35,831 nucleotides of DNA from a virus: positions 1 through 35,831 of the IMG/VR virus record IMGVR_UViG_3300033571_032600; one strand, given 5' to 3'. The notes beneath the pieces were generated by a model that was given only the letters and a program-made list of their open reading frames with translations, was not told the origin of the DNA and ran no database searches. The position numbers and the translations under genes were made by a program. Shown here piece by piece: positions 7,693 to 14,097 of the stretch; position 1 is the first letter of the stretch, and each line of letters starts with the position of its first letter.

Positions 7693-8229
7693 CTATCGTC
7701 TGTCTCCATATTTGTCAAAATTTTTGCTATGTAACTTATCTTTTCTTTTATTCATAGAATCCAATCCTAGTTTTATTTGTATTAAATCGTTGTATCTCTT
7801 TTTGAGTTCTTGATAATTTCTTGCACTTCTCCATAGTTGTCGGAAATGGTTAAGGATACATGTCGTCATATAATTGAAAGCTTTTCCTTTTGCAGGATCA
7901 AACTTTTCTGCTCTTTCAAAGCATATTAAAACACCTTCTTGCACAGCATCATCCTCGTCTATATGGCTAAATTTGGCATATCTTACGATGTTTGAACTTA
8001 GCGTGTAGAATGCGCTTGCAAGTATTTTTTGTGCTTCTGAATACTCTGCTTCTGCCTGTAGTATTTCTTCAGGGTTAACATTCAAAGGATTTTTAAGGTT
8101 CTTTGCTTGTTGTCTTTGAATCCTTGCATCATTTTGTAAAAGCGCCAGTCTTTGCTTTGCTCTTTGGGCTTTTTGATACTTAATTATAATTATCTCAAAT
8201 GATTTGTTGTTTAGATATTCTGTTGACAT
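7693..8229 (-). CDS. 55: Late transcription sigma factor, T4 gp55-like
   Basis: 178 residues; TAAGGAGAATA precedes ATG 8229. Residues about 77-140 are a sigma-70 region 2: L-S-S-N-I-V-R-Y-A-K-F, then D-E-D-D-A-V-Q-E-G-V-L-I-C-F-E-R, then F-D-P-A-K-G-K-A-F-N-Y-M-T-T-C-I-L-N-H-F-R. The 'D-A-V-Q-E-G ... A-F-N-Y-M' pattern is the core-binding and -10-reading part. As with T4 gp55 (185 residues) there is no region 3 or 4, so it would read only the late TATAAATA box. The N-terminal 60 residues are a basic helix. TATAAATA-like boxes in the window (2478, 6800, 11788, 25777, 25814, 29435, 29439) fit this role. The C-terminal tail is basic. Confidence 0.78.
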   Translation of the reverse strand: MSTEYLNNKSFEIIIIKYQKAQRAKQRLALLQNDARIQRQQAKNLKNPLNVNPEEILQAEAEYSEAQKILASAFYTLSSNIVRYAKFSHIDEDDAVQEGVLICFERAEKFDPAKGKAFNYMTTCILNHFRQLWRSARNYQELKKRYNDLIQIKLGLDSMNKRKDKLHSKNFDKYGDRR

Positions 8230-8250
8230 TATTCTCCTTAGGTAATATAA

Positions 8251-8421
8251 ATGAAAAAGATTATTGAAATTTTTTACGAATATTTAGCAAATCCACAAAA
8301 AAAACACAACCTTATGCATATTATAGAGATTTGTAAAAAGCAAAATATATTAGAGAAACAAGCGAATATTTTACAATTAATAATCAAGGATCAAAAAGAT
8401 GATAGCACTGTTAATAGATGA
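8251..8421 (+). CDS. Small unknown protein, 56 residues
   Basis: ATG 8251 follows TTAGGT (8239-8244) and TATAAATG. It encodes M-K-K-I-I-E-I-F-Y-E-Y-L then a Lys/Asn-rich helical stretch, ending 22 nt inside the next gene (stop TGA 8419-8421). The overlap and the absence of any other use for these 150 bases argue that it is real. No function is recognisable. It shares the divergent promoter interval with the gp55-like gene. Confidence 0.5.
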   Translation: MKKIIEIFYEYLANPQKKHNLMHIIEICKKQNILEKQANILQLIIKDQKDDSTVNR

Positions 8422-9205
8422 AATAGGCAACTCAATATCTCTTGATTATTACAAGCAATACTCAGGCAGAATATTTACAACAAACAAAGATATCAACTTT
8501 TTTGATAAAAAAATACTTGGAAACCAAGTATTACTTGATCAATTTCTTGCTTCTCAAAGAATCGATGGATTATTGCTTTTAAAAGAACATGAAAAAATTA
8601 AATTGTTTGATGTGTCTAACTTCAAAACTAAATCGCCTTTAGTTTGTGTTTCGAATAAAAAATGGATACTTAAACAAAAAAGGCTTTATACAAAAAGAAC
8701 AAATTTATTTTTCGATGAATGTCAATCTATTCTTTTAGTTGATGAAAAAACTCAACTGAAACAACCATTTATTGATGGAAATTTAATTTCTTTGATAAAA
8801 GTTTATCAAGATAAAAATTACAAGCAATTTGTTATTGATAGTGAAAAGTGGCTTTTCGACAATCAGAACAAAATATACGAACAGATTATGGTGCGTTATT
8901 ATGCAGGTATGGTGTATTACTTCAAATTAAACAATATAAACAAAGCTTTAGAACATTTGGGCATCGCAATTTTATTTTGTCCGCAAATGCCAGAATTGTG
9001 GTGTGTTTGGGGAGATATACTTGTGGATTCTAAGCAATATGAAAAGGCTCTAGAAATATTTAGAAATGCAGATCATGTGAAAAAACACAGAAATATTTTT
9101 GACAATTATCCTTTATGGTTAGATAGAAATGAGTCATATGCAGAAAGCATGATTGTTAAACTTAAAAAGATTGTACAAACAATACAGATAGTCACAACAG
9201 TTTAA
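8399..9205 (+). CDS. TPR protein, tail of a glycosyltransferase-associated family
   Basis: 268 residues; AAGGA at 8386-8390. The N-terminal 140 residues are alpha/beta with no motif I recognise. From about residue 140 it is a TPR array: Y-A-G-M-V-Y-Y-F-K-L-N-N-I-N-K-A-L-E-H-L, then P-E-L-W-C-V-W-G-D-I-L-V-D-S-K-Q-Y-E-K-A-L-E, and an Y-P-L-W-L-D-R-N-E-S-Y terminal segment. This TPR pattern, with 'P-E-x-W-C-x-x-G-D' and a final 'P-x-x-x-x-x-x-Y' segment, is usual at the end of phage family-2 glycosyltransferases. Here no DxD motif is evident, so the N-terminal part may be a different or degraded domain. The stop overlaps the convergent neighbour by TTAA. Confidence 0.7.
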   Translation: MIALLIDEIGNSISLDYYKQYSGRIFTTNKDINFFDKKILGNQVLLDQFLASQRIDGLLLLKEHEKIKLFDVSNFKTKSPLVCVSNKKWILKQKRLYTKRTNLFFDECQSILLVDEKTQLKQPFIDGNLISLIKVYQDKNYKQFVIDSEKWLFDNQNKIYEQIMVRYYAGMVYYFKLNNINKALEHLGIAILFCPQMPELWCVWGDILVDSKQYEKALEIFRNADHVKKHRNIFDNYPLWLDRNESYAESMIVKLKKIVQTIQIVTTV

Positions 9206-9585
9206 AAAACATATTCAAGTTCATTTACAATAACAGTAACTTGGTCTTCATACCTGCTAATTGCAATTTGCTTTCTGCCTGCTGGTAATCTTTTGAGCCT
9301 TCCCTCTAGCTCTCCTATACTACAGTTTATAATGGTCCAATTGTTTCTTGATAATTTGTCTACTTTTTCATCCATACTTTTATATGCTTTATCAGGAAAG
9401 TATTCTTTCAATGCATCTTTTGCTTCTTTCAATACCTTTTCGTAAATTGGGAAGTTACATGTACAGCTTGGATTGGCAAGAAACTTCTGCACATCTTTAG
9501 TGAGTGTTTCTGGCAGCTTGTCACGAAACTTAGCGTCTCTCAAAGCTGTTTTGACATCAAGTAGAGAAATTTCATTATTTTTCAT
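9202..9585 (-). CDS. Unknown charged protein
   Basis: 127 residues with AAAGGAT before ATG 9585. Mostly helical and charged (K/E-rich), with a C-T-C pair near residue 41 in a loop and a short beta C-terminus (Q-V-T-V-I-V-N-E-L-E-Y-V-F). No known domain recognised. It is the last gene of a tightly overlapping minus-strand cassette (10483 to 9202), expressed together with the zinc-ribbon and membrane proteins. The stop is interlocked with the convergent TPR gene (shared TTAA). Confidence 0.65.
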   Translation of the reverse strand: MKNNEISLLDVKTALRDAKFRDKLPETLTKDVQKFLANPSCTCNFPIYEKVLKEAKDALKEYFPDKAYKSMDEKVDKLSRNNWTIINCSIGELEGRLKRLPAGRKQIAISRYEDQVTVIVNELEYVF

Positions 9586-9805
9586 TTTTTATCCTTTTCA
9601 AAATATAACCACATTCTTTGCATTTGAAAAAAGGATTTCTCTCTATGTAAACAGGCTTGGTTTTTTTGTCTTTATTGTCATGATCTATATGTGGCGGCTT
9701 TTTTTGGACATATGATTTCTCTATTGTAATGAGATCATCTTCTGACTTGTAGAAATATTTTTTACTACATCGTTCACACCAGTATGTTTTTAGTTTTTCA
9801 CTCAT
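9575..9805 (-). CDS. Small zinc-ribbon protein
   Basis: 76 residues. Two Cys pairs, C-E-R-C at residues 10-13 and C-K-E-C near 62-65, separated by a charged loop, make a zinc ribbon or rubredoxin-like knuckle. The start (ATGAG) overlaps the end of the membrane protein gene by 8 nt and its own stop overlaps the next gene, so it depends on coupling. The role is unknown; such proteins can bind nucleic acid or act as redox or assembly factors. Confidence 0.65.
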   Translation of the reverse strand: MSEKLKTYWCERCSKKYFYKSEDDLITIEKSYVQKKPPHIDHDNKDKKTKPVYIERNPFFKCKECGYILKRIKNEK

Positions 9806-10124
9806 GTGTCTTTATTGTTGTGTTTGCTTCAAGGTACATCAAAAACATCGCCCAAAAATAACTGAGTGCGGATGATGAGCATCCAACAGCAAAAATTCTT
9901 CCAACATCCAGTACAGCCAGCTTCTCAGGAAAATAAAAAATCATGCCCATAAAAATGCCACACCAAAAACCACTACATTGGTAGCAGTTCAGCATTTTCA
10001 TCAAAAAAGAAGGCGTAATTTTTTCTATCAATTTTTTTGCCGCATTAGATATTTCACTTTCAACGACAATTTGTGTCATTCCAATTGATCCTGTAATGCA
10101 CAAAAGCAATTGAGCTATTTCCAT
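9798..10124 (-). CDS. Small membrane protein with CxxCxGFW motif
   Basis: 108 residues; GAGGTAAC lies within the upstream gene before ATG 10124. Three hydrophobic spans are visible: about residues 4-20, 52-66 and 78-98. C-Y-Q-C-S-G-F-W-C at 47-55 precedes the second span. A Cys-x-x-Cys-x-Gly-Phe-Trp turn between membrane helices is known from a family of small bacterial and phage membrane proteins of unknown function (of the DUF1360 type, from memory). There are no lysis features such as a holin charge pattern beyond the helices; a holin-like role cannot be excluded. Confidence 0.65.
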   Translation of the reverse strand: MEIAQLLLCITGSIGMTQIVVESEISNAAKKLIEKITPSFLMKMLNCYQCSGFWCGIFMGMIFYFPEKLAVLDVGRIFAVGCSSSALSYFWAMFLMYLEANTTIKTHE

Positions 10125-10483
10125 AAAGTTACCTCGATATTTTCTTTTTTTCTATATAAACAAAAATCTATACAATTAAAGTCTTCAGGTAAATCAAATT
10201 CAAGTGAGTCAACGACAGATGATATATTTTCAATAGGCTTTTGAACTGTGTCTGATAATAATACCTTGACACCTAAAATATTTGATATAATTTCTAAATC
10301 ATTCTTATCTAAATAATTTAAAAATGTAATAACTATATTATTTTTTATATATCTTAGCTGTGGTACCGTACTGGCCATCAGCCATGTATCAAAAATATTT
10401 TTGTATTTTTGCAATTGTTCAATAATTGTTTTATTATGAAAAACAATTTGTTCTACATTTTTATAGTCTAAAGTAATAGACAT
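10115..10483 (-). CDS. Unknown protein, first gene of minus-strand cassette
   Basis: 122 residues, Ile/Leu/Asn-rich, mixed helix and strand, no recognisable motif. It overlaps the membrane protein gene by 10 nt. It has no Shine-Dalgarno; the start is directly preceded by a perfect odd palindrome (10484-10498) containing TATAATAG 3 nt before the ATG, so initiation may be leaderless or nearly so. Confidence 0.6.
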   Translation of the reverse strand: MSITLDYKNVEQIVFHNKTIIEQLQKYKNIFDTWLMASTVPQLRYIKNNIVITFLNYLDKNDLEIISNILGVKVLLSDTVQKPIENISSVVDSLEFDLPEDFNCIDFCLYRKKENIEVTLWK

Positions 10484-10498
10484 AAACTATTATAGTTT
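10484..10498. promoter_or_regulatory. Palindrome AAACTAT-T-ATAGTTT in divergent promoter gap
   Basis: Perfect 7-bp inverted repeat around one base, directly abutting the minus-strand start at 10483 and 24 nt from the plus-strand start at 10522. Both strands carry a -10-like TAT(A/T)ATAG inside it, so it could be a bidirectional promoter or operator. Confidence 0.4.
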
Positions 10499-10521
10499 TA
10501 GAATAACAAATAGGAGATAAG

Positions 10522-11604
10522 ATGAGTGAGGAAATTTTCCGTCCACAAAGACCCAATACAAACAATCCAGCACAACAGCACTTTAATGCTAGTCAGCAGT
10601 TTGAACATCAACCAGAGCATTTGTCACCAACAGCACACCATCCGGGTAACCAACCGGCACATCCCAAAACAAACCCTGATCAAGGTGTGCAAATTACAGG
10701 AAACATCCCTCCACAACTTCTAGAAAGAATGCAAAAAAAGAAGGCTAAAGATAGTGAGGTTCAAGCTGCTCCATCTCTTGGCTCTTTCTCTGCAAATATG
10801 AGTTCAAATCTATTAAGTATTTTGGAAACTCTTAAATCTCAATCGCATCACTTTGAAGAAGTAAAGCTTCCATCTTTAGGTAGGTTTTACGATGGCACAG
10901 ATGGCCCAACCAACGGGATCATTCACATTCGTCCCATGACCGGAGAGGAAGAGCAAATCTTGGCTACACCTAGATTTGTAAAAAAGGGTATTGCTGTAAA
11001 CATGATTTTCAGCAGATGTATACAAGAGCCAATTAAGCCTGAAAATCTCTTGTCTGTTGATAGGACATTTTTACTTATCTATTTGCGTGGCATTTCTTAC
11101 GGAACTGATTACGAAGTTGAAATCAAGGATCCAGAATCTGATCGTAAGTTCACAACAGTTATTGATCTTGATACTTTAGAAATTGAACCATGTCCTAATG
11201 ACTATGGCCCAGAACTTACGGATGTATTGCCAAAATCTGGCCTAACAGTTAATTACAGACTAAGTCGTGGCAGAGACGAGACTGCACTTCAGGAATATCG
11301 TGACAAGAAACTGCGCCAAGCTGGCGATTCTTCTACTGACGACAGTTTGCTTTATAGGACTGCTATGTTGGTTGATGATATTCAGGGAGTTACAGATAAA
11401 AACGAACTGAATGTGCTTTTAAAGAATCTGCCAATTCAGGATGTATCGTATCTTAGAAATCTTGTGACAGAGCCTCCATTTGGCATCGATACGAAAGTTA
11501 CTATTATTTCTCCTATATCTTCTGATGAATTTGAAATCGAACTACCTCTAGAAGCAAATTTTTTCTTCCCACGGGGCAAGAAGAAGGAGAAGACCCAAGC
11601 GTAG
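10522..11604 (+). CDS. gp26-like baseplate hub / tail assembly chaperone protein
   Basis: 360 residues, ATG preceded by TAGGAGATAAG. The N-terminal 90 residues are Gln/Pro/His-rich and disordered. From about residue 113 the pattern E-V-K-L-P-S-L-G-R-F-Y, then I-H-I-R-P-M-T-G-E-E-E-Q-I-L, then a long alpha/beta region matches the T4 gp26 family (T4 base plate protein family). T4 gp26 is 208 residues and is a hub component or assembly factor. Similar proteins in other myoviruses act as tail assembly chaperones. The 3' end carries slippery heptamers followed by an open -1 frame (11565-11780), as tail assembly chaperones do, so a longer product of about 420 residues is probably also made. Confidence 0.7.
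   Translation: MSEEIFRPQRPNTNNPAQQHFNASQQFEHQPEHLSPTAHHPGNQPAHPKTNPDQGVQITGNIPPQLLERMQKKKAKDSEVQAAPSLGSFSANMSSNLLSILETLKSQSHHFEEVKLPSLGRFYDGTDGPTNGIIHIRPMTGEEEQILATPRFVKKGIAVNMIFSRCIQEPIKPENLLSVDRTFLLIYLRGISYGTDYEVEIKDPESDRKFTTVIDLDTLEIEPCPNDYGPELTDVLPKSGLTVNYRLSRGRDETALQEYRDKKLRQAGDSSTDDSLLYRTAMLVDDIQGVTDKNELNVLLKNLPIQDVSYLRNLVTEPPFGIDTKVTIISPISSDEFEIELPLEANFFFPRGKKKEKTQA
11556..11565 (+). promoter_or_regulatory. Slippery sequence for -1 ribosomal frameshift
   Basis: In the gp26-like frame the bases read A-AAT-TTT-TTC. This contains two overlapping canonical X-XXY-YYZ heptamers: A AAT TTT (11556-11562) and T TTT TTC (11559-11565). A small hairpin, CTTCCC with GGGcAAG, follows at once. The -1 frame is closed upstream (TGA at 11532-11534) and open downstream to 11780. 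Confidence 0.6.
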
Positions 11605-11780
11605 CACTATGGAAAAATCTTGCTGAAGAAATGTTCTTTTTTCAGTACCACATGAAAATTCCAAGAAGCCAATGGGTTACCATGCCAATAGGCGAGAGAA
11701 GATTTTTGATGAACAGGTTTGTTGAACAAAAGAATATTGAAAACGAAGAAATGGAAAGACAAAGAACAAACAAAAGTTAA
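11565..11780 (+). CDS. -1 frame extension of the gp26-like protein (tail chaperone T-like domain)
   Basis: After slippage at 11559-11565 the -1 frame gives 71 residues ending at TAA 11780. The body is D-P-S-V-A-L-W-K-N-L-A-E-E-M-F-F-F then helix-rich R-R-F-L-M-N-R-F-V-E-Q-K and a charged tail. Without frameshifting the only start is ATG 11631 (49 residues), which has no proper ribosome site and would drop the well-formed W-K-N-L-A-E-E helix. The layout, a short helical domain with W, F and M anchors in the -1 frame right after a tail gene, is that of the frameshifted partner of tail assembly chaperones (lambda G/GT type). A stand-alone gp51-like small protein is the alternative. Confidence 0.55.
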   Translation, partial: LPTGQEEGEDPSVALWKNLAEEMFFFQYHMKIPRSQWVTMPIGERRFLMNRFVEQKNIENEEMERQRTNKS

Positions 11781-11787
11781 TTTAAAG

Positions 11788-11795
11788 GATAAATA
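11788..11795 (+). promoter_or_regulatory. Late-box-like GATAAATA, 4 nt before ATG
   Basis: GATAAATA ends 4 nt before ATG 11800. The same bases overlap AAAGGA (11784-11789), a usable ribosome site, so the match may be partly incidental. The spacing equals that at 25826, 29430 and 29451. Confidence 0.4.
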
Positions 11796-11799
11796 AGTA

Positions 11800-12543
11800 A
11801 TGGCAGCAACTAAAGAAAGATATCAAAATCCAGTAATTGGTGATAATCTAATACTTCGTTTATTCTTTTACAACAGCAATAATTTTGCAGATGTTACAGA
11901 AATTCAAAAGATTGATATTTACTTCGTTCCTGAAGGAAAGAGCATAAATGATGTTGATTCTAGAAGACTTGTTCAAACGATTCTTCCAGTAAACATCTTG
12001 CAATCTGACACAGGTCAATATTATACAGAAATTACTCTGACAGAAAACCAATACATTATTGGTAATTATGTTGATGTATGGACTGTTAATTTTAACGATG
12101 TGTATGAAGAAATATCTACAGTAGAAAATCCTTTTACTGTTTATCCTAATCTTTGGTACACAACTCCAATACCAGTAGTTTACGATTTCAATTTTGCCTT
12201 CAGACCATCAAGATTCCGAAAAGGTTCTAAGAGATACATTATTATTGAAGTAACTCCAAATGTGCCTAAAGGTACGGATTTACAGAGATACTATGAGAAC
12301 TTAGCTATAGTTGGTGAAATGAAAGTTTCCATGGAACAAAGGTCTGGAGCGTGTTTGCCTCAAGAAACTGATTTAAGAATGATCTTTGAAAAAGAACCCG
12401 TTACTTATCGAGAGAAAAAATTTGGCTATTTCCAATTAGATACAGCCGATCTTGAGGTTGGAATATATGATATATGGTTTGAGCTAGATCTTGGCGACAA
12501 TGTATATATTTCTGAAAGAAATCAGCTACAAATTTTTGAATAA
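11800..12543 (+). CDS. Beta-rich unknown structural protein
   Basis: 247 residues. Two successive beta-sandwich-like halves can be traced. Residues 10-120 run G-D-N-L-I-L-R-L-F-F-Y, then Y-Y-T-E-I-T-L, then G-N-Y-V-D-V-W-T-V-N-F. Residues 125-247 run S-K-R-Y-I-I-I-E-V-T-P, then G-Y-F-Q-L-D-T-A-D-L, then G-I-Y-D-I-W-F-E-L-D-L. Each half ends in 'G-x-Y-x-(V/I)-W', as Ig-like modules do, which suggests an internal duplication. No enzyme residues. It follows the tail chaperone-like gene, so a baseplate or tail decoration protein is likely. A weak hairpin follows the stop. Confidence 0.7.
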   Translation: MAATKERYQNPVIGDNLILRLFFYNSNNFADVTEIQKIDIYFVPEGKSINDVDSRRLVQTILPVNILQSDTGQYYTEITLTENQYIIGNYVDVWTVNFNDVYEEISTVENPFTVYPNLWYTTPIPVVYDFNFAFRPSRFRKGSKRYIIIEVTPNVPKGTDLQRYYENLAIVGEMKVSMEQRSGACLPQETDLRMIFEKEPVTYREKKFGYFQLDTADLEVGIYDIWFELDLGDNVYISERNQLQIFE

Positions 12544-12562
12544 TTTCGAAACCGGCGAAATT
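12542..12562 (+). promoter_or_regulatory. Hairpin AATTTCG / CGAAATT, 59 nt before moxR-like start
   Basis: Perfect 7-bp stem around the loop AAACCGG, overlapping the stop of the upstream gene and followed by TTTTTTG at 12571-12577. It may act as a weak terminator. A very similar hairpin lies at 14018-14039, 58 nt before the next gene, which suggests a shared regulatory element. Confidence 0.45.
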
Positions 12563-12621
12563 AGTTTACTTTTTTGTCCTTCAGTGTAATTTGATCTTAA
12601 CACTACACGGAGGACTAACTC

Positions 12622-14088
12622 ATGACTATTACAGCTGAACGCATGGATTGGTGGTTCAAACGGAACAGCAATGTTTTGTTGCGTGGCCGTCATGGTGTCG
12701 GCAAAACCGCCATGATTCAAGAATGCTTTGAACGAAATGGCTTGATTCTTAATGAAAGCTATATCTATCTTAGTGCATCTACTCTCGATCCTTGGGTTGA
12801 TCTGATTGGTGTGCCCAAGGAACAATCTGATAGCGAGGGTAATAAGTATTTGGGACTTGTTCGTCCTGAATTGCTTTACAAGGGTAACATTCAAGCTATC
12901 TTTTTTGACGAGTACAACCGTAGTCCGAAGGAAGTTCGGAATGCTGTAATGGAGTTGATTCAAAAGAAGTCTATCAACGGTTTTAAATTCCCCAACCTTC
13001 GTATGGTTTGGGCAGCAGTAAATCCTGTTACAGAGGATAACAGCTATGCCGTTGAAGATGATGACAAGGCACAAATTGACCGTTTTAAAGTGCAAGTAGA
13101 TGTGCCTTACGAATGTGATAGGGGGTACTTTGTTAAAACCTATGGCGAGAACCTTGCTTGTGCTGCTCTTGAATGGTGGAACGGTCTGCCAGAGGCTGAA
13201 AAAGACAAGGTTTCACCTCGTCGGCTGGACTATGCTGTTGAAGAGTTTGTTGCTGGTGGTTTCGTTGAAGATATCCTGCCTGCAAGCTCGAATATCAGCA
13301 AGCTTTTAAAAGCTCTTCGTGTTGGTTCTGTGGAACTCAAACTGAAAGAGTTTTATGAAACCAAAGACAAAAAGGCTATCAAAGCATTTTTTGCATCTGA
13401 GAATAATTGCGATCAGTCTTTGAAATACCTTTTGAACAATGATGATTATCTCAAATTTTTCCTACCGTTCTTGAACAAGGAAAAATTGGTTTCCGTTATC
13501 TCGGTTGAAGATAAGGTGCTTAAGCACATTATTGATAACCGGGAAGATGAGCAAGACTATCAGAATATTCTGCAAAATGTGCTTGCTGGTGGAAACTTGG
13601 ATCTAATCAGAAGGATTAGGGCTGCTATTAAGCCGGTTAAGAGATCTGTGTCTATGCATGAACCATTTAATAAAGGAGGAAACGCATCTCCACCGCAAAT
13701 ACATAGTCCTGTCAAAACACGAAAAGATTTAGAAACAACATTTTTCGATGTTATGAAAAATGCGCATGTAACTGATTTCAGCATTATCGACAAAAAAATA
13801 GATAGTTTTGAAAATGTTGTTAAGAATTTACCATCAGATATCACACTAAATGAAGCTGAATCTGTTTTGAGGTTTATTTCTAAGATATGTACAACTTCAA
13901 CTGTTGCAACTATATCATCAGTAGATTTTTACAATCTTATACCTGTTACTAATTTTGCTGTTGACACTATAGCAAAATATAGTAAAACAGATCCAGCAGA
14001 CATTTTTCGTCTGTCTGAATTTTCGGAACTGGCGAAATTGCTCAAGGGCTGGGGCTTATCGTGTGGAGTAATTGGACTTAATACATAG
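12622..14088 (+). CDS. MoxR-type AAA+ ATPase
   Basis: 488 residues; GGAGG at 12609-12613. Walker A is G-R-H-G-V-G-K-T (22-29), Walker B I-F-F-D-E (93-97), sensor 1 A-A-V-N-P (131-135) and an arginine D-R (153-154). This is the order and spacing of MoxR/CbbQ-type ATPases, which remodel or insert cofactors into partner proteins together with VWA proteins. The AAA+ part occupies about the first 300 residues. From about residue 345 to the end the protein is Ser/Thr/Ile-rich with A/T-ending codons and no known domain; an internal AAAGGAGG lies at 13674-13681. This may be a fused or later-acquired tail. The gene is 9 nt upstream of the VWA partner, forming an operon. Confidence 0.88.
   Translation: MTITAERMDWWFKRNSNVLLRGRHGVGKTAMIQECFERNGLILNESYIYLSASTLDPWVDLIGVPKEQSDSEGNKYLGLVRPELLYKGNIQAIFFDEYNRSPKEVRNAVMELIQKKSINGFKFPNLRMVWAAVNPVTEDNSYAVEDDDKAQIDRFKVQVDVPYECDRGYFVKTYGENLACAALEWWNGLPEAEKDKVSPRRLDYAVEEFVAGGFVEDILPASSNISKLLKALRVGSVELKLKEFYETKDKKAIKAFFASENNCDQSLKYLLNNDDYLKFFLPFLNKEKLVSVISVEDKVLKHIIDNREDEQDYQNILQNVLAGGNLDLIRRIRAAIKPVKRSVSMHEPFNKGGNASPPQIHSPVKTRKDLETTFFDVMKNAHVTDFSIIDKKIDSFENVVKNLPSDITLNEAESVLRFISKICTTSTVATISSVDFYNLIPVTNFAVDTIAKYSKTDPADIFRLSEFSELAKLLKGWGLSCGVIGLNT
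14018..14039 (+). promoter_or_regulatory. Second copy of the hairpin element, 58 nt before the VWA gene
   Basis: AATTTTCG and CGAAATT flank GAACTGG inside the moxR-like coding end. Compared with 12542-12562 about 19 of 22 positions agree, and the distance to the next ATG (58 against 59 nt) is conserved. Further similarity runs through GTAATT, CTTAA and GGAGG up to the ATG. Confidence 0.4.
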
Positions 14089-14097
14089 GAGGGAATC

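Noticed and set aside
12542-12577. Strong terminator before the MoxR gene
   Set aside because: The stem is AT-rich and the T run begins about 8 nt after it with interruptions, so at best it is a weak terminator. It is kept as a hairpin element.
12526-13095. Long minus-strand open frame (189 residues) opposite the MoxR gene
   Set aside because: It lies wholly opposite a well-supported AAA+ gene and encodes no recognisable domain. It is a shadow of biased codon use.
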